64,000 bases of DNA. Source: Acidobacteriota bacterium (lineage in GTDB: Bacteria > Acidobacteriota > Blastocatellia > Pyrinomonadales > Pyrinomonadaceae). The notes under the pieces were generated by a model that did no database searches, had not been told where the DNA came from, and saw only the letters and a list, made by a program, of their open reading frames with translations. The stretch spans positions 1 through 64,000 of the forward strand of contig JAOAPY010000013.1 of NCBI GenBank assembly GCA_025463135.1, read 5' to 3'. This document shows positions 37,483-46,405 of the stretch, in pieces. The translations under genes were made by a program, and so were the position numbers. The first letter of the stretch is position 1. Each line of letters opens with the position of its first letter.

Positions 37483-39615
37483 ATGCGTCTATCCAGAGCC
37501 ATCATTCTCACTTGCATTATTGCCTGCCTGTCGCCGATCGCCTTAGCCCAGGCTGAACGAAGTCCCAGCGCACTCCAGACGGGCGTGCCCATCGAACGTA
37601 CGATTGCGAAAGGGCAAATGCATACCTTCACCATAACCATGGAACAGGATCAGTTCCTGCAACTCGTCGTTGACCAGCGCGGCGTGGATGTAGTCGTCCG
37701 CGTGTTCGCTCCGGGCGGTAAGAGCCTCGGAGAATTCGATACTCCTAACGGCGATCAGGGTCCCGAAAACGTCTCCCTGATTTCGCTTACGCCTGGTGTT
37801 TATCGAATCGATGTCACGCCGCTCGATCAGCCCGAGAATTCGCGTCCCGGCCGTTATGAAATAAAAGTCATCGAACTGCGCCATGCCAGCGAGCAGGAAT
37901 TACAAACCGGAAAAGCTCAAGAGATCTTGAAGGCCCGGGGTATCGCGCTGTTGCTCGAAGCCGCGGACACCATCTCGCAGATACATGTTCCCCAGACGCG
38001 CGCCGGCGCCCAACTACAAGCGGCGCAGCTACTCTGGAGCCTGGACGAAAAACGAGCCCAGTCTTTCGCCGCGGACGCCATGGAGAGCGTCAGGGAATAC
38101 CTGGCAAGCGTTGATGTGGACGATCAGGACTACTATCAAAGCTACCGGGTAGCAACGCAGTTGCGCCGGCAAGTGGTTCAGGCTTTGGCTCCTCACGATC
38201 CTGAGCGAGCCCTTACCTTTCTTCGTTCGACGCGGCTGCCAATCAATCCTGATGGCGGAAGATATTCCGAGCAACAGGATCAGGAACTTCAACTGGAACT
38301 GTCACTCGCCACCCAGATCATCGCGGCCGATCCCAAGCGCGCTTTTCAGATCGCTGAAGAGACCCTGAAGAAGGGATACGCGAGCAGCATGATGGAAACC
38401 GTCAGCCGCCTGCAAGCCAGCGATCCGGAACTGGCGGCACGCTTGGCAGGAGACATCGCCGCGAAACTCCAAACAGAAAAACTGCTCGACAATATGGAGG
38501 CTGCGAATCTCGCCCTGAACCTGCTGCGGGTCGCGCATGCGCCTTCCAGAAACTCATCGGCTCCTGACGCCGTCGCGAAAGCGCCGCTCTTGTCCGACCA
38601 GGAATACCGTGACCTGTTTCAAAAGACGCTCAACGAAGGACTCTCGTACTCGGCGTCCGGCAATAACTTTTATACAAACGAAAGAAATTCGGCCATCAAC
38701 ATTCTGGCTTCCCTGAAATCGATGACCTCGGAAATGACCGGCTACGCGCCCGCGAGTATCGCGGCTGTTGATAAGAAGACCGCCGAACTAAATACCCCTC
38801 CTGATTCGCAAGCTGCACTCTCGCAGACATACCAGCACAAAATAAACAACGACACCATGGAAGCCGCGCTCGAAGCGGTCCAGCATGCGCCGCGCGAGAT
38901 GCGCGAATCACTTTATCAACAGATAGCCGGCAAAGCTGCGGCGTCGGGAGACTTTGTCACGGCAAAACAGATTCTGGGAGATCACGTTTCGAATCCCTTT
39001 CAGCGCCGCCAGGCATTGAAGTACCTGGAAAATCAAACGATCTATGACGCGATCAGGAAGGGCAAAGTCGAGGAGGCAATGCACCTTGTCGCCAATCTTC
39101 GGTCAGCCAGGGAGCGCGCCCAAATGCTCAGCCAGATAGTTAACCAAATCGGCCCAGGCCAAAAGAGAGAGGCGGCCTTGAATCTTCTCGAGTTGGCTCG
39201 GAACATTTTGGGGACGTCGGTCCAGGCCGAAAACCAGGAACACATGAACGCCCTGCTGGAAATTTCCAGGGCCTTTGCCCGGTTCGATGCCAAGCGTGGC
39301 TTCGAAGTCCTCGAGCCTTTGCTCGATCAGTTCAATGACATGAGCGCAGCCGCGGTTGTGTTGGATGGGTTCGGGCAAAAATTCTATCGGGATGGCGAGT
39401 TGGATATGCAGAATGGCAACAGCGTGGTGAACACCGCAAACCAACTGATAGTCGCCCTGGCCAGTTTGGCTACGGAAAATTTTGAGCGGGCCAAGGCCGG
39501 AGCAAGTCGCGTGCATCCTCCCGAAGTACGTATCGCTGCCTATCTCGCTATTGCCCAACAGGCGATCAACGGCGACAAGGCGGCGCCATTCAATCAACGA
39601 GTAATTCGCAATTAA
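37483..39615 (+). CDS. Large exported protein: PPC-like domain plus helical repeats
   Basis: This encodes 710 residues. A signal peptide (about 1-22, ending ALAQA) is followed by a beta-sandwich like the bacterial pre-peptidase C-terminal (PPC) domain (about 30-128: MHTFTITMEQDQFLQLVVDQRGVDVVVRVFAPGG ... TPGVYRIDVTPLD ... GRYEIKV). The rest is alpha-helical and repeat-like, without a recognisable catalytic motif. The start has an unusually strong ribosome binding site (AAGGAGATCCTCC), which suggests high expression. I do not recognise the function of the helical part. Confidence 0.75.
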   Translation: MRLSRAIILTCIIACLSPIALAQAERSPSALQTGVPIERTIAKGQMHTFTITMEQDQFLQLVVDQRGVDVVVRVFAPGGKSLGEFDTPNGDQGPENVSLISLTPGVYRIDVTPLDQPENSRPGRYEIKVIELRHASEQELQTGKAQEILKARGIALLLEAADTISQIHVPQTRAGAQLQAAQLLWSLDEKRAQSFAADAMESVREYLASVDVDDQDYYQSYRVATQLRRQVVQALAPHDPERALTFLRSTRLPINPDGGRYSEQQDQELQLELSLATQIIAADPKRAFQIAEETLKKGYASSMMETVSRLQASDPELAARLAGDIAAKLQTEKLLDNMEAANLALNLLRVAHAPSRNSSAPDAVAKAPLLSDQEYRDLFQKTLNEGLSYSASGNNFYTNERNSAINILASLKSMTSEMTGYAPASIAAVDKKTAELNTPPDSQAALSQTYQHKINNDTMEAALEAVQHAPREMRESLYQQIAGKAAASGDFVTAKQILGDHVSNPFQRRQALKYLENQTIYDAIRKGKVEEAMHLVANLRSARERAQMLSQIVNQIGPGQKREAALNLLELARNILGTSVQAENQEHMNALLEISRAFARFDAKRGFEVLEPLLDQFNDMSAAAVVLDGFGQKFYRDGELDMQNGNSVVNTANQLIVALASLATENFERAKAGASRVHPPEVRIAAYLAIAQQAINGDKAAPFNQRVIRN

Positions 39616-39689
39616 TGCAGAGCAGTGGTGGCTTTAGTAGCAGCGAGATCAATCGGATACACAAACTCGTGAAAGACAATAAAGAAGAA

Positions 39690-40292
39690 TTATTGAGGAG
39701 CTGGAATGAGTACTTTGACAGCTGATGCAAAGCGCAGAACGTTATAATCACTGGTGTTGGCCAGGGCGTCCTCCAACTTGCCGTAGTCGACCTTAGGCTT
39801 GCCCGCACAGGTTAAGGTCACGTCGATGGGTTTGGCGGGTGGGAGAGGAGTAACTGTCACACCCTGTTCCGATATCGGCGTCTTCTCTTCACCGTTGTAG
39901 TTGTCAAAGACTACATATTCGAAGTCGTCGTTCTTGAAAGTGATCTCTGTGAGATCAACCTGGTACCGGAAATAATGGGAGTAGCGAAACTGCTGCTGCG
40001 TGGCTTTTCGATCTTTGGGGAATTTAAGTTCGATCTTTCCAGGCAAGCCGAAGCGGTATTGTAAATAGCCGCTGTCTTTGGCGAAATCTTTTGAGCTGCA
40101 AAGTGAGACTATCTTCGCGGAACGTTTGAGCGAGCAACTGAAGATGACTTGCTCGTCAGCGGTGCAGAGAGAGTTTGCATGCAACGAACTCGTGGTGCGT
40201 TGGGTGGTCGAGCCTGGAAAAAGCAATGCAGCACTTGCCGCCACGTAGCCACTCACCAACAAGAATAGCGACAGTGATATTTTACGTCTCAT
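39690..40292 (-). CDS. Secreted hypothetical protein with Cys-rich conserved core
   Basis: This encodes 200 residues. The signal peptide (about 1-22) is followed by CTADEQVIFSCSLKRSAKIVSLCSS and GYLQYRFG, a pattern I recall from a widespread family of uncharacterised bacterial exported proteins. FRYQVDLTEITFKNDDFEYVVFDNYNGEE suggests a beta-sandwich. The C-terminus has TLTCAGKPKVDYGKLEDAL. The start has GAGGG upstream. It converges with the preceding gene. Confidence 0.65.
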   Translation of the reverse strand: MRRKISLSLFLLVSGYVAASAALLFPGSTTQRTTSSLHANSLCTADEQVIFSCSLKRSAKIVSLCSSKDFAKDSGYLQYRFGLPGKIELKFPKDRKATQQQFRYSHYFRYQVDLTEITFKNDDFEYVVFDNYNGEEKTPISEQGVTVTPLPPAKPIDVTLTCAGKPKVDYGKLEDALANTSDYNVLRFASAVKVLIPAPQ

Positions 40293-40364
40293 ATTACCCT
40301 CGAGACTGGACCTCTCAGTAATAACCCCGTGCGGCAGCTGGGGGTATTACAGCAACTCGCCAAA

Positions 40365-41486
40365 TCAAAAGCCTATGATGCCTTTGTCCAACAGCGTCTT
40401 GATCATGCGCAGGCTATCGGCCTCGCGAAACGGGCAGATCGAGAGGATCGATTCGATGTCCCATTCGCCGTTTATGCGTGACAGCACGAATCCTTCCTGG
40501 GATCCAATCCCATCGAGTGTCAGGTTTTCGGGTGCGATCAGTAGTTTCGGCACCGCCTGTCGCGAAAAGGTCGACTCATAAACCTGCCGGACAAAATCGC
40601 CCTCCGCCAACAGTAACAAACCCTGCGCCTCGGTATTCTTAGGCTCCTGTTCCAGAATCTTTTGAATCAACGGTAAAGCACGGTCCGCTTTTCCGTCATC
40701 CAGTTCCGAGCGCGCCGCCCACATCAGTTCAGAAACCGTCTGGACCAGATCTGCCACTTCATTAGTCGGCGGCGCCGTCTCGGGCGCTTCATCCGCAACC
40801 CGCGCCACGCCGTCGCGCACCAACTCATATAAATGTCCGTACACATGGAATGCCGAGGCGTGCATGTTGTAGCAGACCTCTGCCACTGTCATGCCCTTCT
40901 CTACAAAGTAAAGGACCTGGCGCACTTCTTTGCCAAAGCTAAGTGAAGCTGTCCAGCCGGCACTCAACTCCAGTATGCAGCGGTCCGAAGGGATCAAACT
41001 GCGATAGCGGCCCCACTCATCGATCCGATAGGCCCCATCCATGATCACCGACGTGGGCTGAACGCTGATGCGAATCAAATCGTCCGGGAAGGGTTCGTTG
41101 TCAAAGAACTCAAACTGGGCCTCTTCCCAAAGGAAAAGGTCGTAAATGATTTCCAGCGTGCGAGTGCGCAGGATCTCGTGCACGTCAGCTTCGGTCAACA
41201 GTCCCTGGGCAATTAGAATCTCGCCGAGTCGACCGCCGGATTGCCTTTGCGATTCCATGGCAACCTGTAGCCGCGCCTCGTCCAATTTCCCATAATGAAT
41301 CAACACCTGTCCCAGGTATTCCTTGGGATCATTGGAATAGGAACCAACAATCAAGCCCTTTTCAAAGTAGATCTGTTTGATTATTTTGCCCCGGGCGAAC
41401 TTAAGGCTCCCGGTTTTCCGGCCAGACTCCAGAAACTGAAGCAGGTCGGGAACACTCATTGTCGTTAGAGTGCCATGGATGGCCAT
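40365..41486 (-). CDS. DUF4388 (PatA-like) regulatory protein
   Basis: This encodes 373 residues. The N-terminal domain (MAIHGTLTTMSVPDLLQFLESGRKTGSLKFARG...IYFEKGLIVGSYSNDP) is the DUF4388/PatA-type domain found in signalling proteins of bacteria with complex lifestyles. A second segment (about 75-110, GRLGEILIAQGLLTEADVHEIL) has the pattern seen in the GspE N-terminal-like/MshEN region. Between about 245 and 285 a TPR-like pair is visible. It is probably a scaffold or regulator without enzymatic activity. It sits alone, with the next rightward gene about 165 bases away. Confidence 0.75.
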   Translation of the reverse strand: MAIHGTLTTMSVPDLLQFLESGRKTGSLKFARGKIIKQIYFEKGLIVGSYSNDPKEYLGQVLIHYGKLDEARLQVAMESQRQSGGRLGEILIAQGLLTEADVHEILRTRTLEIIYDLFLWEEAQFEFFDNEPFPDDLIRISVQPTSVIMDGAYRIDEWGRYRSLIPSDRCILELSAGWTASLSFGKEVRQVLYFVEKGMTVAEVCYNMHASAFHVYGHLYELVRDGVARVADEAPETAPPTNEVADLVQTVSELMWAARSELDDGKADRALPLIQKILEQEPKNTEAQGLLLLAEGDFVRQVYESTFSRQAVPKLLIAPENLTLDGIGSQEGFVLSRINGEWDIESILSICPFREADSLRMIKTLLDKGIIGF

Positions 41487-41652
41487 CGTTTATGGTCCTA
41501 TTTCACCGAAAAGGAGTCGCAGTGGGCGGGACAAGCTGAAACGGGCCGAAACACTTCATGCACGAGTCAAGAGTACATGCTATTTCAACCGACTTTCAAG
41601 CACTATTAATTTGATTCTCGCAGGGTTGGACCACAGGGCCTTACCGGTCGAG

Positions 41653-42069
41653 CTAAATAGCCCCAAGCTGTTTGTACATGGTCATGAAATCGAAGTTGTT
41701 CCAGGCTTCAACGATTTTGCCGTTTTCAATGCGCACAATGGCAATGCCGGTTATCTCAATGGGCGCCTGGGTCGCGGCAAAACCCAGGGAATCCCCCTGG
41801 TGTTTGCCGCGCACCGTGCAACGCGCGGCAATCTTGTCTCCTTCGGCAATCGTGTCCTCAACGGTAACCACGATATCAGGAAACGCTTCGACAAACTTTC
41901 CGTGAAACTCTTTGAAGGCGGCCGGACCACGCAACGGAGAGCCCGCATCGTCCGACAGGCCATGGGCGATGCCGTTTTCCGCGAACATCTCGTCGACAGC
42001 ATCTGCCCGGCCTTTGTTCCACACTTCCTCAAACCAGCGCCGCGCCAGCGCCTCGTTGGCTTGTGTCAT
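41653..42069 (-). CDS. SnoaL-like polyketide-cyclase-fold protein (ester cyclase family)
   Basis: This encodes 138 residues from ATG 42069, with GGAGGG just upstream. The NTF2-like fold is visible in ARRWFEEVWNKGRADAVDEMFAENGIAHG, FKEFHGKFVEAFPDIVVTVEDTIAEGDKIAARCTVRG and VRIENGKIVEAWNNFDFMTMYKQLG, typical of SnoaL-like ester cyclases. Most members have unknown substrates. It follows the peroxiredoxin gene by 32 bases on the same strand, so it is likely co-transcribed. The longer open frame up to 42336 overlaps the peroxiredoxin and is a shadow. Confidence 0.85.
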   Translation of the reverse strand: MTQANEALARRWFEEVWNKGRADAVDEMFAENGIAHGLSDDAGSPLRGPAAFKEFHGKFVEAFPDIVVTVEDTIAEGDKIAARCTVRGKHQGDSLGFAATQAPIEITGIAIVRIENGKIVEAWNNFDFMTMYKQLGAI

Positions 42070-42101
42070 GCGACCCTCCACGCGTGCCTCGCCGTAAGGA
42101 G

Positions 42102-42650
42102 TTAGTTCGTTGCTGACTCTTTTTGCAGAGTCTCCAACGCCGCCAGGACCTCTGCGCTGTGGCCGGAAGGTTTGACGCCCATAAAGACCTTGGCGACTTT
42201 GCCCTGAGGATCGATGATGAAGGTATTGCGCGCCGAATACTTGGCGCCTTCGTGTTCCATCACCGAGCCGTAGGTGTCGGAAATCTTTCCACCCGGATCC
42301 GATAGAAGTTTGAACGTCAAACCTTCCTTGGCGCAAAAGCTTTTATGCGACTCGGAGGTGTCAACACTTACGCCGAGGATAACGGTCTTCATCGCTTTGT
42401 ACTTGTCCAGATCGGCTTGAAAGTTATGCGCTTCCAGCGTGCAACCGGGGGTCGCGTCCTTCGGATAGAAGTACAACACGACCCACTGGCCGCGAAAGTC
42501 CTTGAGACCGGCATTATTGCCCTCGTTCGTGGTGAGCGAAAATTCCGGGGCGTCCGCGCCGACCGCCGGCGCGTCGGCAAACGCACCCGCCGAATTAGCA
42601 GCAACAGCTCCGATAATCAGAAATGCAGACAGTAGCAAAAGTTTTTTCAT
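42102..42650 (-). CDS. Exported peroxiredoxin (Bcp/PrxQ type)
   Basis: This encodes 182 residues from ATG 42650, behind AAGGAG. A signal peptide (about 1-24, KKLLLLSAFLIIGAVAANSAGAFA) makes it periplasmic, unlike the cytosolic Bcp. The peroxidatic site is FYPKDATPGCTLEAHNF (Cys about 73). A second cysteine in SFCAKEGL (about 107) could be the resolving residue. GVSVDTSESHKSF and LLSDPGGKISDTYGS also match. It reduces peroxides with thiols. It probably forms an operon with the downstream SnoaL-like gene. Confidence 0.92.
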   Translation of the reverse strand: MKKLLLLSAFLIIGAVAANSAGAFADAPAVGADAPEFSLTTNEGNNAGLKDFRGQWVVLYFYPKDATPGCTLEAHNFQADLDKYKAMKTVILGVSVDTSESHKSFCAKEGLTFKLLSDPGGKISDTYGSVMEHEGAKYSARNTFIIDPQGKVAKVFMGVKPSGHSAEVLAALETLQKESATN

Positions 42651-42686
42651 AGCTGACTCCTTAAGAATTTGAAAGTAAGGTTTCAT

Positions 42687-43117
42687 GGATAATATACACC
42701 GCTCTGGTCTTGAAGCGAAAAGGCTATGAGGGTACTGGTTCGTTTTGGCGGGAAGTTCAATTCGTATAGGCAGGAACCAATCTCATTCCCACGCGGTCTC
42801 AACGGTAATGACATACTTTTCAGTTTGTCGATGACTGAGGCCCGAAGGGCCGGCATTCAGTAGCCACGTCCGTAAGGGCGTGGAATGATGTTATAAAGAA
42901 TTTGTGAGCGCCGTAGGTGCGAAACAGAAGGATAAATCAGCAAAGAGTGTCGGCCCTTCAGGCCTCAACGTCCCAAGGCATTCTTATCCACGCCCTCACG
43001 GGACGTGGCTATTGAACGCCGGCCCTTCGGGCCTCAGACCACATAACACCTTGCTCTCTTGCTAACTGTCGACGAGATCAAACTTAATCAGTGCTTCCCT
43101 GGCAAGTTCTGTGCTAT
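42687..43117. repeat. Long imperfect inverted repeat in intergenic region
   Basis: Arms at 42837-42884 and 42987-43035 are near-perfect reverse complements. The outer part reads GAGGCCCGAAGGGCCGGC and the inner part CCACGTCCGTAAGGGCGTGG, so each arm contains two small hairpins. The inner 100 bases (GAATTTGTGAGCGCCGTAGG...) contain no gene. No convincing target duplication was found at the ends. Confidence 0.75.
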
Positions 43118-43909
43118 TCAAAATCGCAGCGAGAGACAACTCAGCCCGCCATCCATCTTCTGAAACTCCGTCATGTCCAGCGCGATTGTTTTGTACCCTT
43201 GTTCCCGCAACATGCATTCAAGGATTGGATAGCCGGCGGCAATCAGCACCCGATCATTCACGCGCACACAGTTAGCGGCGTACTCTTCGCCGCGCGCAAC
43301 TGAAACTAGATCGTGGCCCTTGAAATCATCCAGGTCGCGCAGAGCCTCGATAACCACCAGGCGTTGTTCGCCGAGCCAGGCAAGCCCGCTCTTCAAATGC
43401 AAAATTCCGCTAACACCGCGAATATCAACAAAGCTCCAGGTGTAATCGCATGCTGTGAGTAGGCGAGCGAGTTCCTGTGCGCCGGCTTCGTTCGTGCGCT
43501 CGGAGAGACCAATGAAAAAATGACTTCCTGCCTCGCAGATATCGCCACCATCAAGCGTGCCCGGCGCGACAATCGATCGCGCTTCAGGATAAAACTCCGC
43601 GATGACAGGTCTAAGGGCGTCGACCTCTTCCAGGCGGCTGGGAGCGCCGGGCCGGGTAATGACCGCGCAACGTTCAGTTAACACCGCGGCGTCCTCTACA
43701 AAGGTGGCGTCGGGATATCGAGCGTCAGGTTCCAGGTGCAGGACGTCGAGCCCACACTGCTCGAGAGCCACGCAGTAGGCAGCGTGTTGTTCAAGCGCTC
43801 GATCATAATCAGGAGCACCAAAGTCGACGGTAGTCAGGCCTTCAGCAAAATTCGCGCTCGGAGCGCGCACGATGGCGCGTCGAAACAGCTGTGGTTGCGG
43901 ACTGTTCAT
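43118..43909 (-). CDS. Dimethylargininase (DDAH)-type amidinohydrolase
   Basis: This encodes 263 residues from ATG 43909 (MNSPQPQLFRRAIVRAPSANF). The pentein-fold motifs of dimethylarginine dimethylaminohydrolase are present: DATFVEDAAVL, RPGAPSRLEEVD, GTLDGGDI, GLSERTNEAGAQEL, the catalytic His in GVSGILHLKSG and the catalytic Cys in GGLSCLSLRF near the C-terminus. It is expected to hydrolyse methylated arginine to citrulline and an amine. The frame is open upstream through a 15-base tandem repeat (43955-43999) that would encode SDGTT repeats. I exclude it because the family begins at FRRAIVR. Confidence 0.88.
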   Translation of the reverse strand: MNSPQPQLFRRAIVRAPSANFAEGLTTVDFGAPDYDRALEQHAAYCVALEQCGLDVLHLEPDARYPDATFVEDAAVLTERCAVITRPGAPSRLEEVDALRPVIAEFYPEARSIVAPGTLDGGDICEAGSHFFIGLSERTNEAGAQELARLLTACDYTWSFVDIRGVSGILHLKSGLAWLGEQRLVVIEALRDLDDFKGHDLVSVARGEEYAANCVRVNDRVLIAAGYPILECMLREQGYKTIALDMTEFQKMDGGLSCLSLRF

Positions 43910-44083
43910 GTTGATGCTGATTACAAAGCTGCTCGCCGTTCCACTATCGTTCGCCGTTCCATCGCTCGTCGTTCCATCGCTCGTCGTTCCATCGCTCGGC
44001 CTCCGTTTAGAGAGCGGACTTGTGCGCCGTGGGTTCGTTAGAGACAACTCGGGAATTGAATGATAACCACGCGCGGCGCTCAA

Positions 44084-44157
44084 GTGCGTTTTCTAAACGG
44101 AGATCGGGTGGGGGGCTGCCTTCTGCCTTCTGCCTTCCGCCTTCCGCCTTCACTGAC
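44084..44157. repeat. Period-7 short tandem repeat (CTGCCTT)
   Basis: At 44116-44152 CTGCCTT occurs three times and CCGCCTT twice, directly in tandem, just after the ankyrin gene stop (on the minus strand). One of several period-7 repeats in the window. Confidence 0.8.
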
Positions 44158-46089
44158 TTATTCCTTCGCTCCGGCCTTGCGCAGCAGCCTGACAATCTCA
44201 GTGCGCGCTTCGGGATACGACCGCTTTGATTCCTGCGCCAACTTCAAGGCAGTAAGACCATCTTTGTTCCTGGCATTCAAATCAACGCCGCCCGCAATCA
44301 AAGACTCGATCACCATGAACCCTCCCGCGCGCGCCGCCAACATCAAAGCCGTGTTCCCCTGGTTATCAACTGCCTTAATGTCGGCGCCCTTCGCCAACAA
44401 GAGTTGTACGAGCTCATCCTGCGCGCCGTCTTGATCGCACGCCACCAACAAAGCAGTTTGCCCCTCGCCATCACGGGCACGATGTTCGGCGCCACTGGCG
44501 AGCAACAATTCGGCAACCTGCGTGTGACCACCCTGAGCGGCGAGGAGCAACGCCGTCTTCCCTTCCTTGTTCACGTTGTTCGTCTGGGCCTTATGATCGA
44601 GCAACAGTTTGACCGCTTCGCGATTATTTCCCCGCGAAGCGAACATCAGCGCCGTGTTGCTTTGATCGTCCAGGGCATTAACATCAGCGGACTTGCTGAG
44701 CAGCAGTTCAACGAGATCATTTTGAAAGCCTTCGCTGGCCGACATCAATGCCGTGCCGCCATTTCGGTTTTTTGCGTTGATGTCGGCGCCACGCTCCAGA
44801 AGTTGTCTGGCATCGGCGATGCGGCCATAACTCACCGCTTTCAGGAACGCGAAGTTGTGTAACGCGGTTTTCAACTCGGCCTCAGTCTTGTAACTTGTCA
44901 GCGAAAGATCCGCACCCTTGTTCGCCAACAGAACAACAACGTCTGCCTCTCCCGATTCGGTTCCATGAACGATCGCCGTACGACCAAGCTTGTCTTTTGC
45001 GTTGATGGGTGCCCCTCGATCAAGTAACAGTTGCGCCAAATCACTTCTACCTTTATCGGCGGCCGCCATTAGCGCGGTCACACCTTCCTCGTTCGAGAGA
45101 TTGACGTCAGCACCTTTCTCCAAAAGCAGTCTCGGTATCTCCAGAGTGCCTTTATAGATCTGCGCCGTATCCATCAAGGCAGTGTTACCTCGTTTGTCCT
45201 GAGCGTTGACGTCGGCGCCGTTTTCGAGCAACAGCCTCACGATCTCGGCATGCGCGCGAAAGCCGCCGCCTTCGGACATAATCTGCTCGACAGAGTAATG
45301 CAAAGCTGTGCGGCCGGCGTTGTCTCGGAAGCGAACGTCGGAGCCATGGGCCAGGAGCAGTTTCAGTAAGGGAACTCGCGTCGCGACGTCACTCCGATAA
45401 TCAGCCCGGGCTGCATTCATCAGAACCGTCATTCCACGATCGTCGATTGCCTTTGTGTCGGCGCCAGCGTCCAGCAGCATCTGCACCGCCTCTATGCGAT
45501 CCGAGCGCACCACTTCCATCAACACGCCGTCGCCGTTCTCATCTTTGCCGTTGACCGGAGCGCCGCGTTCCAACAGCAGCCGCAAGACTTCGAGATTGCC
45601 GGCTCTGGCGGCATCTCTTAAGGCGGCAGCGCCGCCGACGGTCAGATCGGCGCGGCGATTATTTCCCTGGGCCGCTGCTTGCTTGTCCAAATAGCTCAGC
45701 AGCAGCTTCACAAGCGTAGTTGCCTTTTCGTTATCCCCCTGCGATCCGCGCGCGGCGTCGGCCAGATCGCCCGGTTCAATTTTAGCGCCTTTCGCTAACA
45801 ATAATCTGGCTATCTCCACTTGCTGGTAAGAAAGCGCAGTGTTCAGTGCCGTATCGTTGACGCCCTTCGTGTTTACACTCGCCCCTTGATTCAAAAGCGC
45901 CGTCACTTTTTGCAGGTCGCCGTTTTCGATAGCATCAAGCAGCGCTTTCTCCAACTTGGCTTGTAGTGAATTGAGAGAGGAATGATAGCTGAGGCTTAGC
46001 ACGCAGGATGCGTGCGGTCCCGGATTGGCAGGATCGGTCCCGGCAATAGCCACCATGAAAACGACGCTTAGGATAATTGAAAGACTCAT
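44158..46089 (-). CDS. Exported ankyrin-repeat protein
   Basis: This encodes 643 residues. A signal peptide (about 1-17, MSLSIILSVVFMVAIAG) is followed by about 14 ankyrin repeats from about residue 45 to the C-terminus, seen as recurrent G.TALM.AA...(H/D)..V..LLL..GAD.N consensus. Consecutive units such as NALDDQSNTALMFASRGNNREAVKLLLDHKA are easy to align. It should be a periplasmic or surface protein-binding solenoid, partner unknown. Residues about 18-32 (TDPANPGPHASCVLS) are encoded by a copy of the GCAGGATGC hairpin repeat (45999-46023), placed directly after the signal peptide. Confidence 0.88.
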   Translation of the reverse strand: MSLSIILSVVFMVAIAGTDPANPGPHASCVLSLSYHSSLNSLQAKLEKALLDAIENGDLQKVTALLNQGASVNTKGVNDTALNTALSYQQVEIARLLLAKGAKIEPGDLADAARGSQGDNEKATTLVKLLLSYLDKQAAAQGNNRRADLTVGGAAALRDAARAGNLEVLRLLLERGAPVNGKDENGDGVLMEVVRSDRIEAVQMLLDAGADTKAIDDRGMTVLMNAARADYRSDVATRVPLLKLLLAHGSDVRFRDNAGRTALHYSVEQIMSEGGGFRAHAEIVRLLLENGADVNAQDKRGNTALMDTAQIYKGTLEIPRLLLEKGADVNLSNEEGVTALMAAADKGRSDLAQLLLDRGAPINAKDKLGRTAIVHGTESGEADVVVLLANKGADLSLTSYKTEAELKTALHNFAFLKAVSYGRIADARQLLERGADINAKNRNGGTALMSASEGFQNDLVELLLSKSADVNALDDQSNTALMFASRGNNREAVKLLLDHKAQTNNVNKEGKTALLLAAQGGHTQVAELLLASGAEHRARDGEGQTALLVACDQDGAQDELVQLLLAKGADIKAVDNQGNTALMLAARAGGFMVIESLIAGGVDLNARNKDGLTALKLAQESKRSYPEARTEIVRLLRKAGAKE

Positions 46090-46405
46090 GGCTGACTATT
46101 CTAAGTTACCGCCTCGGCTACGGGCGAATTTATTTGATAGCTAAAAGCGCTCTAATATGCGTACTATGCCACTCGGTCAGCAATTAAATCGATTTCAACC
46201 ACCACCGGCATTTAGACAGGCTTGAAGTCCATTCATTCTGCACCGTCTTACCGTCCCTGGGAACATAACCCGACAGGAACTCCCAAGCGCTAGCCCAGCG
46301 TACACCGGCGGCAGCGATCTGATCTGCATGCTGAGGTTTTCAACCACTGTTCGCGGCTTCCTTTAACCAGGTCGTCCGTGAACCACCACAGAGGGAGGAA
46401 GTCGC
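46090..46405. other. Divergent intergenic region, nothing recognised
   Basis: This is a 316-base spacer between the ankyrin gene and the endonuclease gene. I see no hairpin repeat, no convincing promoter and no small frame. The last bases contain GAGGGAGGAAG, a good ribosome binding site for the gene at 46406. Confidence 0.5.
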
